A stretch of 64,000 nt of DNA from Piscinibacter defluvii (GCF_004011805.1 NZ_ML137199.1:188088-252087), one strand, 5' to 3'. Counted from the first letter of the stretch, positions 1 to 8,137 are shown. Program-made: numbers and translations. The notes: generated from the letters alone by a model not told the origin.

Positions 1-1
1 C

Positions 2-694
2 GAGGCGCAGGACGCCTTCGCGCTCGCCTCGCACCAGAAGGCGCTGAAGGCGATGGCGGCGGGCGAGTTCACGGCCGAGATGACGCCCATCGAGATCGTC
101 GACCGCTTCCCCGACCTCGCCAGCGGCGAGGTGAAGACGAAGACGCGCACCGTGAACCTCGACGAAGGCGCACGGCCCGACACCTCGCTCGAGGGCCTGG
201 CCAAGCTCAAGCCGGTGTTCGCCGCCAAGGGCAGCGTCACCGCCGGCAACAGCTCGCAGACCAGCGACGGCGCGGGCGCGCTGATCCTGGCGAGCGAGAA
301 GGCGGTGAAGCAGTTCGACCTGAAGCCGCTGGCGCGCTTCGTCTCCTTCGCGGCGCGCGGCGTGCCGCCGGACATCATGGGCATCGGACCGATCGAGGCG
401 ATTCCGGCCGCCCTGCGCGCCGGAGGCCTGAACCTCGGCGACATCGGCTGGATCGAGCTGAACGAGGCCTTCGCCGCGCAGGCGCTGGCCGTCATCAACA
501 CCTGCGGGCTCGACCCGTCCCGGGTCAACCCGATGGGCGGTGCGATCGCGCTCGGGCACCCGCTCGGTGCCACCGGCGCGATCCGTTCGGCCACCGCGAT
601 CCACGCGATGCACCGCCACCACCTGAAGTACGCCATGGTCACGATGTGCGTGGGCATGGGGCAGGGCGCGGCCGGCATCTTCGAGCGGGTCTGA
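2..694 (+). CDS. Acetyl-CoA acyltransferase (thiolase), C-terminal part
   Basis: The gene begins before the window, so the first 230 visible residues are the C-terminal part of a thiolase. Visible family signatures are NEAFAAQ, then GGAIALGHPLG with the catalytic His, then CVGMGQGAA with the second catalytic Cys near the C-terminus. The nucleophilic Cys of the N-terminal half is not in the window. Thiolases cleave 3-ketoacyl-CoA with CoA in beta-oxidation or condense acyl-CoAs. The enoyl-CoA hydratase and thioesterase downstream favour a degradative fatty-acid role, possibly fadA, but the substrate cannot be read from the sequence. The stop is 4 bp before the next gene, so co-transcription is likely. 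Confidence 0.95.
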   Translation, partial: EAQDAFALASHQKALKAMAAGEFTAEMTPIEIVDRFPDLASGEVKTKTRTVNLDEGARPDTSLEGLAKLKPVFAAKGSVTAGNSSQTSDGAGALILASEKAVKQFDLKPLARFVSFAARGVPPDIMGIGPIEAIPAALRAGGLNLGDIGWIELNEAFAAQALAVINTCGLDPSRVNPMGGAIALGHPLGATGAIRSATAIHAMHRHHLKYAMVTMCVGMGQGAAGIFERV

Positions 695-698
695 GCGC

Positions 699-1568
699 AT
701 GGAGGCGCGTACGCTGACGACGGCCGACGGCGCGTCGGTCGCCGCCCGCTTCTACGCCCCGGCCGACGCGGCCAAGGCACGCGCCGCGGTGCTGATCGGC
801 GGTGCGATGGGCGTGCGCCAGGGCTATTACGAGGCCTTCGCGCGCTGGCTGTCGGGCGAGGGCTTCCTCGTCGCGACCTTCGACTACCGCGGTTCGGGCG
901 ACTCGCGCCCGCGCTCGCTGCGCGGCTTCCGCGCCGACCTGTTCGACTGGGCGCGCGACACCGACACGGTGATCGAGGCGCTGGCCGCGCGCGCGGGCGG
1001 CGCGCCGCTGTACCTGATCGGCCACAGCCTGGGCGCGCAGCTGCCCGGGCTGTTGGTGCAGCGCGAGCGCATCGCCGGGCTGCTCTCGGTGGCCGCGGGC
1101 AGCGGCTACTGGCGCGACAACACGCCGCGCCTGAAGCGCACGGTGCTGTACTTCTGGCACGTTGCGGTGCCGCTGGCCACTGCGCTGTGGGGTTACTTCC
1201 CGGGCCGGCGGCTCGGCAAGGTGGGCGACCTGCCGCGCGGCGTGATCCTGCAGTGGCGCCGCTGGTGCCTGCACCCGCGCTACCACGTCGGCGTCGAAGG
1301 CGCGGATGCGCAGTTCGCGGCCGTGCGCTTTCCGATCGTCGCGCTGTCCATCACCGACGACGAACTGATGACCGAGCGGGGCACCCGCACGCTGGTGGGC
1401 TTCTACGCCAACGCGCCGGCGCGCATCGAGCGCATCGCGCCGGCCGACGTGCAGGCGCGGCGCATCGGCCACTTCGGGTTCTTCCGCGAGCAGTTCCGCG
1501 CGACCCTGTGGCAGCACGCCGGGCGGCTGCTGCACGGCCTGCAGGCCGCACCGCAGGCGACGCCATGA
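699..1568 (+). CDS. Alpha/beta hydrolase family protein
   Basis: This 289-residue protein has the alpha/beta hydrolase fold pattern. An oxyanion-side strand reads FDYRGSGDSRP at about residue 61, the nucleophile elbow GHSLGAQ places the catalytic Ser at 110, and a C-terminal GHFGFF places the likely catalytic His at 258. An acidic TDDE segment between them could supply the third triad member. No signal peptide is seen, so it is probably cytoplasmic. It sits 4 bp after the thiolase stop and overlaps the next gene by ATGA, which indicates an operon. The substrate is unknown; an esterase or acyl-CoA-related hydrolase is possible from context only. Confidence 0.85.
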   Translation: MEARTLTTADGASVAARFYAPADAAKARAAVLIGGAMGVRQGYYEAFARWLSGEGFLVATFDYRGSGDSRPRSLRGFRADLFDWARDTDTVIEALAARAGGAPLYLIGHSLGAQLPGLLVQRERIAGLLSVAAGSGYWRDNTPRLKRTVLYFWHVAVPLATALWGYFPGRRLGKVGDLPRGVILQWRRWCLHPRYHVGVEGADAQFAAVRFPIVALSITDDELMTERGTRTLVGFYANAPARIERIAPADVQARRIGHFGFFREQFRATLWQHAGRLLHGLQAAPQATP

Positions 1569-2128
1569 ACGCGGCCGCTCGCCGCGACGGGCCCACGCGC
1601 CGGCACGTGCTGGTGCGCACCATCGGCGCGGCGGCGATCGCCGCCCCGCCGCTGCTGTTGGGCGCCTGCAGCCCGGCGCCTGTGCGGGGCCCGGGCTTCG
1701 GCTCCTTGCCGACGGCGCTGGCGACCCTGCAGGCGCTGAAGGACCGGCCGCCACGCACGACCGGCGCGTGGGACCTGGCGCAGGTGCTGCACCACGCGGC
1801 GCAGAGCGTCGAGTACTCGATGCAGGGCTACCCGCAGCCCAGGCCGGCGTGGTTCCGCGCCAGCGTCGGGCCGCTCGCCTTCGCGCTGTTCTCGGCGCGC
1901 GGCCGCATGAGCCATGCGCTGGACGAACCCATCCCCGGTGCGCCCGCCAACGCGCGCGGCCTGCCGCTGGCCGCGGCGGTGGACCGTGTCGTCGCCGCGC
2001 TCACGTCCTTCGAGGCGCACACGGGTGCGCTCGCGCCACACTTCGCCTATGGTGCGCTGGGCAAGGACGACTACCGCCGCGCGCACCTGATGCACCTGGC
2101 CAACCACTGGGACGAGCTGCAGGCCTGA
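1565..2128 (+). CDS. DUF1569-like protein with lipoprotein/Tat-type signal
   Basis: The start ATG overlaps the previous stop (ATGA), giving 187 residues. The N-terminus carries paired arginines (RRHVLVR), a hydrophobic stretch and a lipobox-like LLGAC, so export as a lipoprotein, possibly through Tat, is likely. The mature part has VLHHAAQ and a later HLMHLANHWDEL, a spacing of histidines seen in DinB/DUF1569 helical-bundle proteins, which often bind a metal. No enzymatic function is established for this family. It appears co-transcribed with the thiolase and hydrolase upstream; the enoyl-CoA hydratase follows after 37 bp with its own ribosome binding site. Confidence 0.75.
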   Translation: MNAAARRDGPTRRHVLVRTIGAAAIAAPPLLLGACSPAPVRGPGFGSLPTALATLQALKDRPPRTTGAWDLAQVLHHAAQSVEYSMQGYPQPRPAWFRASVGPLAFALFSARGRMSHALDEPIPGAPANARGLPLAAAVDRVVAALTSFEAHTGALAPHFAYGALGKDDYRRAHLMHLANHWDELQA

Positions 2129-2165
2129 GCGCCCGGCCCCGCCCATCCACCGAGGAGACACCTGC

Positions 2166-2942
2166 ATGAGCATCCGCACCGGCGTGAGCGAGGGCGTGGC
2201 GACGATCGAGATCGCGCGGCCCGAGAAGAAGAATGCGCTGACCATCGCGATGTACCAGGCCATGGCCGAGGCGCTGGATGCGGCGCAGGCCGATGCCGCG
2301 GTGCGCGCCGTGCTGATCACCGGCCAGCCCGGCATCTTCAGCAGCGGCAACGACATCGAGGACTTCATGAGGCGCGGTCCCGGCGAGGGCACGGCCAACC
2401 CGGACTCGCCGGTGTTCCGCTTCATGCGCGCACTGACGGGCATCGACAAGCCGGTGATCGCCGCGGTCACCGGCGCGGCGGTCGGCATCGGCACGACGAT
2501 GCTGCTGCACTGCGACCTCGTCTACGTGTCGGACGAGGCGCGCCTGGCGATGCCCTTCGTCAGCCTCGGCCTGGTGCCCGAGTTCGCCTCCAGCCTGATC
2601 GTGCCGCGCCTGATGGGCCAGGTGCGTGCCGCCGAGAAGCTGCTGCTGGGCGATCTGTTCTCGCCGCAGGACGCGGTGGAGGCCGGCATCGCCAACGCCG
2701 TGCTGCCGGCCGGCGAGGTGGTGAACCATGCGCGCCGGGTGGCCGAGCGCTTCAACGCGCTGCCGCCGGGCGCGGTGCGCGAGACCAAGAAGCTGTTGCG
2801 CCGCGCCAGCGCCGAGGAGGTGCTGAAGACCATCGCCGTCGAGGGTGAGCTGTTCGCGCAGCGGCTGCGCAGCCCCGAGGCGATGGAGGCCTTCCAGGCC
2901 TTCTTCCAGAAGCGCAAGCCCGACTTCTCGAAGTTCTCCTGA
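2166..2942 (+). CDS. Enoyl-CoA hydratase/isomerase (crotonase) family protein
   Basis: This 258-residue crotonase-superfamily enzyme has the oxyanion-hole segment FSSGNDIEDF near residue 60 and the second segment GAAVGIGTTMLLHCDL near residue 105. An AGGAG-like site lies just upstream of the ATG. Of the two catalytic glutamates of classical hydratases, the first position reads as part of GIGTTML with no Glu, while a Glu is present in LVPEFASSL. One-Glu members are often enoyl-CoA isomerases, so hydratase versus delta3-delta2 isomerase activity is open. The neighbouring thiolase supports a role in acyl-CoA breakdown. Confidence 0.88.
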   Translation: MSIRTGVSEGVATIEIARPEKKNALTIAMYQAMAEALDAAQADAAVRAVLITGQPGIFSSGNDIEDFMRRGPGEGTANPDSPVFRFMRALTGIDKPVIAAVTGAAVGIGTTMLLHCDLVYVSDEARLAMPFVSLGLVPEFASSLIVPRLMGQVRAAEKLLLGDLFSPQDAVEAGIANAVLPAGEVVNHARRVAERFNALPPGAVRETKKLLRRASAEEVLKTIAVEGELFAQRLRSPEAMEAFQAFFQKRKPDFSKFS

Positions 2943-2946
2943 ACCG

Positions 2947-3708
2947 GTGCTCGCCGCCGCGCTGAAGCCCGCGCTGCTGCCGGTGCTGATCGCACAGGCG
3001 GTGGCGCTGCGGCGGCGCGCGCCAACGCTGCCGGAGGCCGACGGGCCGCGCGAAGGCCGGGTGGGCGAAGGCGAGCCCCTGCGCCTGCTGATCGTGGGTG
3101 ACTCGTCGGCGGCCGGCGTGGGCGTGGCGACGCAGGACGAGGCGCTCGCCGGACACCTGACGCGCACGCTGGCCGCGCGCAGCGGGCGCCGCATCGACTG
3201 GTGCCTGCAGGCACGCAGCGGGACGACCAGCGCGCAGGCGCTGGCGCTGCTGCAGGAGGCGCCGCCCGGTCCGCATGATCTGGCCGTGGCGGTGCTGGGC
3301 GTGAACGACGTGGTCGAGCAGGTGGCACCGCGCCGCGCCGTCCAGCAGCGCGCGGCGCTGGTCGACTGGCTGCGCACCGAGACCGGCGTGCGCCACGTGG
3401 TGTTCGCGCCGCTGCCGCCGATGCACCAGTTCCCGCTGCTGCCGCAGCCGCTGCGCTGGATCGCCGGGGCCGAGGCGCGTGCGCACGACGCGGCGCTGGC
3501 GCGCTGGGCCGCCACGCGCGCGGACGTGCACCACGTGCCGATCGCGCTGCGGCTCGGGCCGGAGAACATGGCGCTGGACGGCTTCCACCCCGGCGCGCCG
3601 GTCTACCGCGCCTGCGGCGAGGCGCTGGCCGGCTTCGTCGCCGAGCGGCTTCTCAGACTTTCGGGATCTGGCGCGGCTGGCCCTGGAGGTCGATCGCCAC
3701 GTAGGTGA
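2947..3708 (+). CDS. SGNH/GDSL-type esterase
   Basis: I chose the GTG 4 bp after the preceding stop, giving 253 residues; an upstream ATG at 2845 would lie inside the hydratase gene and adds only an unlike, Arg/Ser-rich stretch. The SGNH blocks are visible: GDSSAAG (block I, nucleophile Ser), LGVND (block III, Asn) and DGFHPG (block V, Asp and His). These enzymes hydrolyse esters or thioesters. The N-terminus is hydrophobic and may be a weak membrane or export segment. The 3' end runs 56 bp into the opposite-strand thioesterase gene, so the last 18 or so residues are the least certain part. Confidence 0.82.
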   Translation: MLAAALKPALLPVLIAQAVALRRRAPTLPEADGPREGRVGEGEPLRLLIVGDSSAAGVGVATQDEALAGHLTRTLAARSGRRIDWCLQARSGTTSAQALALLQEAPPGPHDLAVAVLGVNDVVEQVAPRRAVQQRAALVDWLRTETGVRHVVFAPLPPMHQFPLLPQPLRWIAGAEARAHDAALARWAATRADVHHVPIALRLGPENMALDGFHPGAPVYRACGEALAGFVAERLLRLSGSGAAGPGGRSPRR

Positions 3709-4075
3709 GGTTGGCCTCGGTCACCTTGACCACCTGCAGGTCGGCCGGGTTGCGTTCGGCGTAGACCTCGACGTGCACGGTGATCGAGGTGTTGCCGATG
3801 CGCTCCACCTTGGCATAGAAGCTCAGCAGGTCGCCCACCGAGACCGGCTGCTTGAACACGAACTGGTTCACCGCCACGGTGGCGATGCGGCCCTTGGAGA
3901 TGCGCGCCGGCAGCACCGCGCCGGCCAGGTCGACCTGGGCCATGATCCAGCCGCCGAAGATGTCGCCGTTGCCGTTGGCGTCGGCCGGCATCGGCATCAC
4001 GCGCATCACGAGCTGGCGGTCCTCGGGGAGCTGCAGCGGGGTGGCCGCGTCGGGGTGGCTTGAAATCTCGGGCAT
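3653..4075 (-). CDS. Acyl-CoA thioesterase, YciA-like hotdog fold
   Basis: From the internal ATG at 4075 this is a 140-residue single hotdog-domain protein. The signature NGDIFGGWIMAQVD near residue 35 contains the Asp used by YciA/BACH-type acyl-CoA thioesterases, which hydrolyse acyl-CoA to free acid and CoA and usually act as hexamers in the cytoplasm. The longer reading from 4114 adds a Cys/Arg-rich stretch not typical of the family. It converges with and overlaps the SGNH esterase, and its upstream region is shared head-to-head with the ABC exporter at 4126, leaving 50 bp for two promoters. Confidence 0.92.
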   Translation of the reverse strand: MPEISSHPDAATPLQLPEDRQLVMRVMPMPADANGNGDIFGGWIMAQVDLAGAVLPARISKGRIATVAVNQFVFKQPVSVGDLLSFYAKVERIGNTSITVHVEVYAERNPADLQVVKVTEANLTYVAIDLQGQPRQIPKV

Positions 4076-4125
4076 ATTGCTGCACCTGCGGTGGGTCCTG
4101 CCGCATTCTTCCACGCCCCGCCGTC

Positions 4126-5949
4126 ATGCGCCGCCACAGCCTGCCGATGTCCAGCGCCCCGGCCGCGCCCGCCACGGGCGCGCCGCGCTCGGACTGGGCC
4201 ACGCTGCGCAAGCTCGCGCCCTACGTCTGGCAGTGGCGCTGGCGCGTGCTGCTGGCGCTCGCCTTCCTGGTGGCGGCCAAGGTGGCCAACGTCGGCGTGC
4301 CGCTGGTGCTCAAGGGCCTGGTCGACGCGCTCGACCTGAAGCCGGGCGACCCGCGCACGGCGCTCGTCGTGCCGGTGGCGCTGCTGCTGGCCTACGGCGC
4401 GCTGCGTGTCTCGGTGACGCTGTTCACCGAACTGCGCGAGTTCCTGTTCTACCCGGTGGCTGCGCGCATCGCGCGGCGCGTCTCGCTGGAGGCCTTCGAG
4501 CACCTGCTCAGCCTGAGCCTGCGCTTCCACCTCGAGCGCCAGACCGGCGGTGTCTCGCGCGACATCGAACGCGGCTCGCGTTCGATCCACTCGCTGCTGA
4601 ACTACACCATCTACACCATCGCGCCCACGCTGGTGGAGATGACGCTGGTGATCGCGCTGCTGTCGGCCAAGTTCGACGGCTGGTTCGCCGCCATCACGCT
4701 CACCGCGCTGGTGCTCTACATCGGCTTCACCGTCACGGTCACGGAGTGGCGCACGCATTTCCGCCGTGCCATGAACGAGCAGGACAGCAAGGCCAACACC
4801 AAGGCGGTCGACGCGCTGATCAACTACGAGACGGTCAAGTACTTCGGCAACGAGGCCTTCGAGCAGGCCCGCTACGACGAGAACCTGCGCCAGCTCGAGC
4901 GCGCCTCGGTCAAGTCGCAGACCTCGCTGTCGCTGCTGAACCTGGGCCAGAGCCTGATCATCTCGGCGGCCGTGGTGCTGCTGGTGTGGCGTGCCACCGT
5001 CGGCGTGGTCGCCGGCACGATGACGCTGGGCGACCTGGTGCTGGTCAACGCGCTCATGATCCAGCTCTACATCCCGCTGAACTTCCTGGGCGTCATCTAC
5101 CGCGAGATCAAGCAGTCGATGATCGACATGGAGAAGATGTTCCTGTTGCTCGGCGAGCACCGCGAGGTGGCCGACGCGCCGGGCGCGCCGCCGCTGGCCA
5201 CGCACGGCGCGGCGGTGCGCTTCGAGGGCGTGCGCTTTGGCTACGACCGCGAACGCGAGATCCTGCATGGCATCGACTTCGAGATCCCGGCCGGCAAGAC
5301 GGTCGCGGTGGTCGGCCCGTCGGGCTCGGGCAAGAGCACGCTGGCGCGGCTGCTCTACCGCTTCTACGACGTCGACGCCGGGCGCATCCTGATCGACGGC
5401 CAGGACATCCGGCAGGTGACGCAGAAAAGCCTGCGCGCGGCCATCGGCATCGTGCCGCAGGACACGGTGCTGTTCAACGACACGGTCGAATACAACATCG
5501 CCTACGGCCGGCCGGGCGCGGGCCGCGCCGAGGTGGAGGCCGCGGCGCAGGCGGCGCACATCCACCGCTTCATCACGAGCACGCCCCGGGGCTACGACAC
5601 GATGGTGGGCGAGCGCGGGCTCAAGCTCTCCGGCGGCGAGAAGCAGCGCGTGGCGATCGCGCGCACGCTGCTGAAGAACCCGCCGCTGCTGATCTTCGAC
5701 GAGGCCACCTCGGCGCTCGACTCGGCCAACGAACGCGCCATCCAGGAGGAGCTGAAGAGCGCGGCGCGCAACAAGACGGCGCTGGTGATCGCGCACCGGC
5801 TCTCGACGGTGGCCGACGCGCACCAGATCCTGGTGATGGAGCACGGTCGCATCGTCGAGCGCGGCACGCATGCCGAGCTGCTCGAGCGCGGCGGGCGCTA
5901 CGCCGAGATGTGGCGGCTGCAGCAGGCGGGCGAGGAAGAGCCGGCCTAG
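4126..5949 (+). CDS. ABC exporter of the Atm1/HMT1 type (fused permease-ATPase)
   Basis: About 607 residues hold a six-helix transmembrane domain followed by an ABC ATPase. The ATPase shows Walker [10 protein letters not shown], signature LSGGEKQR, Walker B LLIFDEATSALD and the switch His in VIAHRLSTV. The segments LNYTIYTIAPT and ETVKYFGNE resemble the mitochondrial Atm1/bacterial heavy-metal exporter family, whose members export glutathione-linked sulfur or metal conjugates. It would work as a homodimer in the inner membrane. The ATG at 4126 was chosen; 4147 is an alternative and an ORF extension to 4060 looks unlike the family. The TAG stop is part of the terminal repeat of the following palindromic element. 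Confidence 0.92.
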   Translation: MRRHSLPMSSAPAAPATGAPRSDWATLRKLAPYVWQWRWRVLLALAFLVAAKVANVGVPLVLKGLVDALDLKPGDPRTALVVPVALLLAYGALRVSVTLFTELREFLFYPVAARIARRVSLEAFEHLLSLSLRFHLERQTGGVSRDIERGSRSIHSLLNYTIYTIAPTLVEMTLVIALLSAKFDGWFAAITLTALVLYIGFTVTVTEWRTHFRRAMNEQDSKANTKAVDALINYETVKYFGNEAFEQARYDENLRQLERASVKSQTSLSLLNLGQSLIISAAVVLLVWRATVGVVAGTMTLGDLVLVNALMIQLYIPLNFLGVIYREIKQSMIDMEKMFLLLGEHREVADAPGAPPLATHGAAVRFEGVRFGYDREREILHGIDFEIPAGKTVAVVGPSGSGKSTLARLLYRFYDVDAGRILIDGQDIRQVTQKSLRAAIGIVPQDTVLFNDTVEYNIAYGRPGAGRAEVEAAAQAAHIHRFITSTPRGYDTMVGERGLKLSGGEKQRVAIARTLLKNPPLLIFDEATSALDSANERAIQEELKSAARNKTALVIAHRLSTVADAHQILVMEHGRIVERGTHAELLERGGRYAEMWRLQQAGEEEPA

Positions 5950-6217
5950 GGCCTGTTCACACGACGGGAGGGCTCGCGCCGGGGTGGCCCAAGGCGCTGG
6001 GCAAGGCGCGGCGCGCAGCCCAGGCTGGCGGCCTGGGCCAGTGGCGCAACGCGGCCCAGCGCCTTGGGGTACCCCGGCCCTGCGGGTGATCTCGGCAAAC
6101 AGGCGTCCGCCGCGTTGCCCGTCTTGCCCAGGCGTCCAGCCTGGGCTGCACCGTGCGCCTTGCGGGCGCCTGTTTGTCGAGTCACGCGAGCCCTCCCGTC
6201 GTGTGAACAGGCCCTAG
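5946..6217. repeat. 272-bp palindromic element with two internal hairpin arms (copy 1)
   Basis: A perfect 33-bp inverted repeat (5946-5978 and 6185-6217) encloses two hairpin arms, 5979-6077 and 6096-6176. Arm 1 carries CAAGGCGC (6002-6009) and GCAACGCG (6046-6053). Arm 2 carries the same motifs in reverse complement: CGCGTTGC (6111-6118) and GCGCCTTG (6155-6162). The termini are CTAG on both sides, and each CTAG contains the stop codon of one of the two converging genes. A related element with the same size and layout lies at 46006-46274. It has no coding capacity I trust. It could be a non-autonomous mobile element (MITE-like) that duplicated a CTAG target, and it would also act as a bidirectional transcription barrier. 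Confidence 0.85.
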
Positions 6218-7404
6218 CGCAAGCGCCGCGCCACCAGTGCGGCCAGGCCCAGCGCCAGCAGCGAGGCGCTGCCGGTGGCCAGCCAGGTCCAGTGCCAGCC
6301 GCCCGCGCGGGCGGCCAGCGCGGCGACGATCGGCGGCCCGGCGAACTGGCCCAGGGCCGACAGCTGCTGCATCCAGCCCACCGTCGTCGAGACGGTGTCC
6401 TCGCCCGGCGCCAGGCGCATGGCGAGCGCGAACAGCGTGGCCGGCACCATGCCGCCGACACCCGAGAACACCAGCACCGCGAGGAAGCGTCCGGCCGGCG
6501 GCAGGCCCGCCTCGGGGCCGCCGGCAAAGGCCGCGCCGGCGGCCAGCGCCATCACGACGAAGCCGGTGGCCAGCAGCCGCGGCGGGGCCACGCCGCGCTG
6601 CAGCAGGCGCCCGGCGCCGAGGTTGCCGAGCATGTTGACCGCGGCGGCCAGCGCGGTCAGCACGCCGGTCAGCGCCGGCGCGATGCCGGCGCCGGTGTAG
6701 ATGGTGGGCAGGAAGCCGATCACCGCCAGCCACTGGCTCGAGTAGAGCGCGAAGCAGCCCGCCACCAGCCAGGGCCCGGCGTCGCGCAGCGTGCGCGCCA
6801 GGCGCTCCGGCAAGCCGCCGCTGCGTGCATCCGCCGGCGCCTCGACGACCGTGCGCAGCGACAGCGCCGACAGCGCGGACAGCGCACCCAGCAGCAGCCA
6901 CCACGAGCGCCAGCCCAGTGCCGCGATCCACACCGGCCCGGCCAGCAGGCCGATCGCCGCGCCCAGCGGCATGTAGGTGCCCCACACGCCCAGCATCAGC
7001 GACAAACGCTGCGGCGGCACCAGGCGGCGCATCAGTCCGGGCGCGGGCAGCACCACCATCAGGAAGCCGACGCCCTCCAGCGCGCGCAGCGCGAGCAGCG
7101 TCGCGACGCTCTCGGCCGCCGCGCCGAGCACGCTCGCGGCGGCCAGCAGTACCAGCCCGGCCTGCATGCTGCGGCGCAGCCCGATCGCGTCGGCGAGCAG
7201 GCCGAAGACGATGCCCGCCGCCATGCCGGCCGCCTGCACCAGCGAGAGCAGGAACCCCGCCTCGACCAGGCTCATGCCCAGAGCGTCGCGCAGCGCGACG
7301 ATGGCCGGGGGCAGCTTGCCGACATGCAAGGCGGCACACACGCCGGCGGCGAACACCAGCCAGGCGGCGCGCCGCGCGGCGGCGCTGGGATTCGGATCGG
7401 TCAT
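6214..7404 (-). CDS. MFS transporter
   Basis: This 396-residue protein has about twelve hydrophobic helices and the MFS loop motif between helices 2 and 3 (GLLADAIGLRRSM). Its pattern is closest to the CynX/NimT-like group of the major facilitator superfamily, secondary transporters in the inner membrane; the substrate is unknown. A -10-like CACACT on the minus strand ends 8 nt before the start, so the mRNA may have almost no leader. The TAG stop lies inside the terminal repeat of the palindromic element shared with the ABC exporter. It is a single-gene unit. Confidence 0.88.
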   Translation of the reverse strand: MTDPNPSAAARRAAWLVFAAGVCAALHVGKLPPAIVALRDALGMSLVEAGFLLSLVQAAGMAAGIVFGLLADAIGLRRSMQAGLVLLAAASVLGAAAESVATLLALRALEGVGFLMVVLPAPGLMRRLVPPQRLSLMLGVWGTYMPLGAAIGLLAGPVWIAALGWRSWWLLLGALSALSALSLRTVVEAPADARSGGLPERLARTLRDAGPWLVAGCFALYSSQWLAVIGFLPTIYTGAGIAPALTGVLTALAAAVNMLGNLGAGRLLQRGVAPPRLLATGFVVMALAAGAAFAGGPEAGLPPAGRFLAVLVFSGVGGMVPATLFALAMRLAPGEDTVSTTVGWMQQLSALGQFAGPPIVAALAARAGGWHWTWLATGSASLLALGLAALVARRLR

Positions 7405-7412
7405 CGCGTTGC

Positions 7413-7418
7413 AGTGTG
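7413..7418 (-). promoter_or_regulatory. -10-like box CACACT of the MFS gene
   Basis: The hexamer is 8 nt upstream of the ATG at 7404, so the predicted transcription start is at or next to the start codon. No -35 box stands out. It fits a leaderless pattern repeated at several genes in this window. Confidence 0.35.
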
Positions 7419-7564
7419 CCTGCGGCGCGGTCGGCGTGACGCCGCGCCGCGCGCGGTGACCCGAACGCAGGCCGCGTCATGCCGGCGTGAAATGAGCCCG
7501 TGATCTGAGCCACGCGCACTTGTGGCATCGGTCGGCGCCACGCGCATGCCTGGTCGCTTCTTCC

Positions 7565-7570
7565 TACAGT
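7565..7570 (+). promoter_or_regulatory. -10-like box TACAGT upstream of the secreted protein gene
   Basis: TACAGT matches TATAAT at four of six positions and lies 41 nt before the ATG at 7612, leaving a leader of about 34 nt with a purine-rich GGGAAGGA stretch as likely ribosome binding site. No clear -35 box is seen. Confidence 0.4.
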
Positions 7571-7611
7571 GCCGTCACTGCCACTGACACCTCCAGGGAA
7601 GGACGGTCGAG

Positions 7612-8091
7612 ATGAAGAAGAATCGTTGGATCAGCGCCTGGGCCCTCGCGGCCGTCCATGCCCTCGCGGGCGCCCAGTCGGCCGCCGACGGCGACATCGT
7701 GTGGGTGGAGAACGAAAGCTTCGGCTTCGAGGCCTGCAGCGCACTGAATGGCGTGAACGGTGCCGAGAGCGCGTCGGCCACGCTGGCCGCGCTGCGCAGC
7801 AGCGCCGCGGGCGAGGTGCGGGAGGCGGTACGCCTGTCGGGCGTGGCCGTGGACGGCCCGCAGCGCCTGACGCTGACCCCGGTGGAGGGCCGCTTCGCCT
7901 GCGGCGCGGACGACAGCCAGGTGACCTTCCGCCTCGCCGCGGTCGACTCCCTGGGCGGTAAGTTCTGGTCGGCCGACCTGACCGTGCGCGCGCAGGAAGC
8001 GGCCACCGACCGCGCCGGGATCGCCGCACTGGCGGCCGACCTCGCGCAGTCCTTCCGCGGTGTCGTGTCCCGCTCGGCCGGCCTGCGCTGA
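7612..8091 (+). CDS. Secreted protein of unknown function
   Basis: I do not recognise this 159-residue protein. It opens with a basic MKKNRW, a hydrophobic core and an ALAGAQSA cleavage-like site near residue 22, so Sec export to the periplasm is likely. The mature part has two cysteines (in EACSAL and in FACGAD) that could form one disulfide, and alternating hydrophobic residues suggesting a beta-rich fold. Codon use is like the neighbours. It has its own promoter and a GC-rich hairpin follows it, so it is probably a single-gene unit. The nearby LysR regulator is separate and gives no functional clue. Confidence 0.72.
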   Translation: MKKNRWISAWALAAVHALAGAQSAADGDIVWVENESFGFEACSALNGVNGAESASATLAALRSSAAGEVREAVRLSGVAVDGPQRLTLTPVEGRFACGADDSQVTFRLAAVDSLGGKFWSADLTVRAQEAATDRAGIAALAADLAQSFRGVVSRSAGLR

Positions 8092-8096
8092 GCGGA

Positions 8097-8115
8097 TCCG
8101 GGGCCCCGCCCCGGA
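8097..8115 (+). terminator. GC-rich hairpin after the secreted protein gene
   Basis: TCCGGGG (8097-8103) pairs with CCCCGGA (8109-8115) around a 5-nt loop, 5 bp after the stop codon. There is no T-run, so termination strength is uncertain, but the position between two transcription units fits. Confidence 0.4.
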
Positions 8116-8124
8116 GCGGCTGGC

Positions 8125-8130
8125 TACACT
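8125..8130 (+). promoter_or_regulatory. -10 box TACACT of the LysR gene, 7 nt before the start codon
   Basis: TACACT matches the -10 consensus at four of six positions. Seven nucleotides separate it from the GTG at 8138, so transcription should start at about the start codon, giving a leaderless or nearly leaderless mRNA. No Shine-Dalgarno sequence is present. Confidence 0.5.
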
Positions 8131-8137
8131 GCCGGCC

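Noticed and set aside
1187-1564. N-terminal extension of the DUF1569 protein
   Set aside because: It overlaps the alpha/beta hydrolase fully, and the ATG at 1565 gives a proper signal peptide and ATGA coupling.
5950-6213. Coding readings through the palindromic element (several frames)
   Set aside because: They are continuations of neighbouring frames through a repeat; no ribosome binding site, and the structure explains the sequence better.
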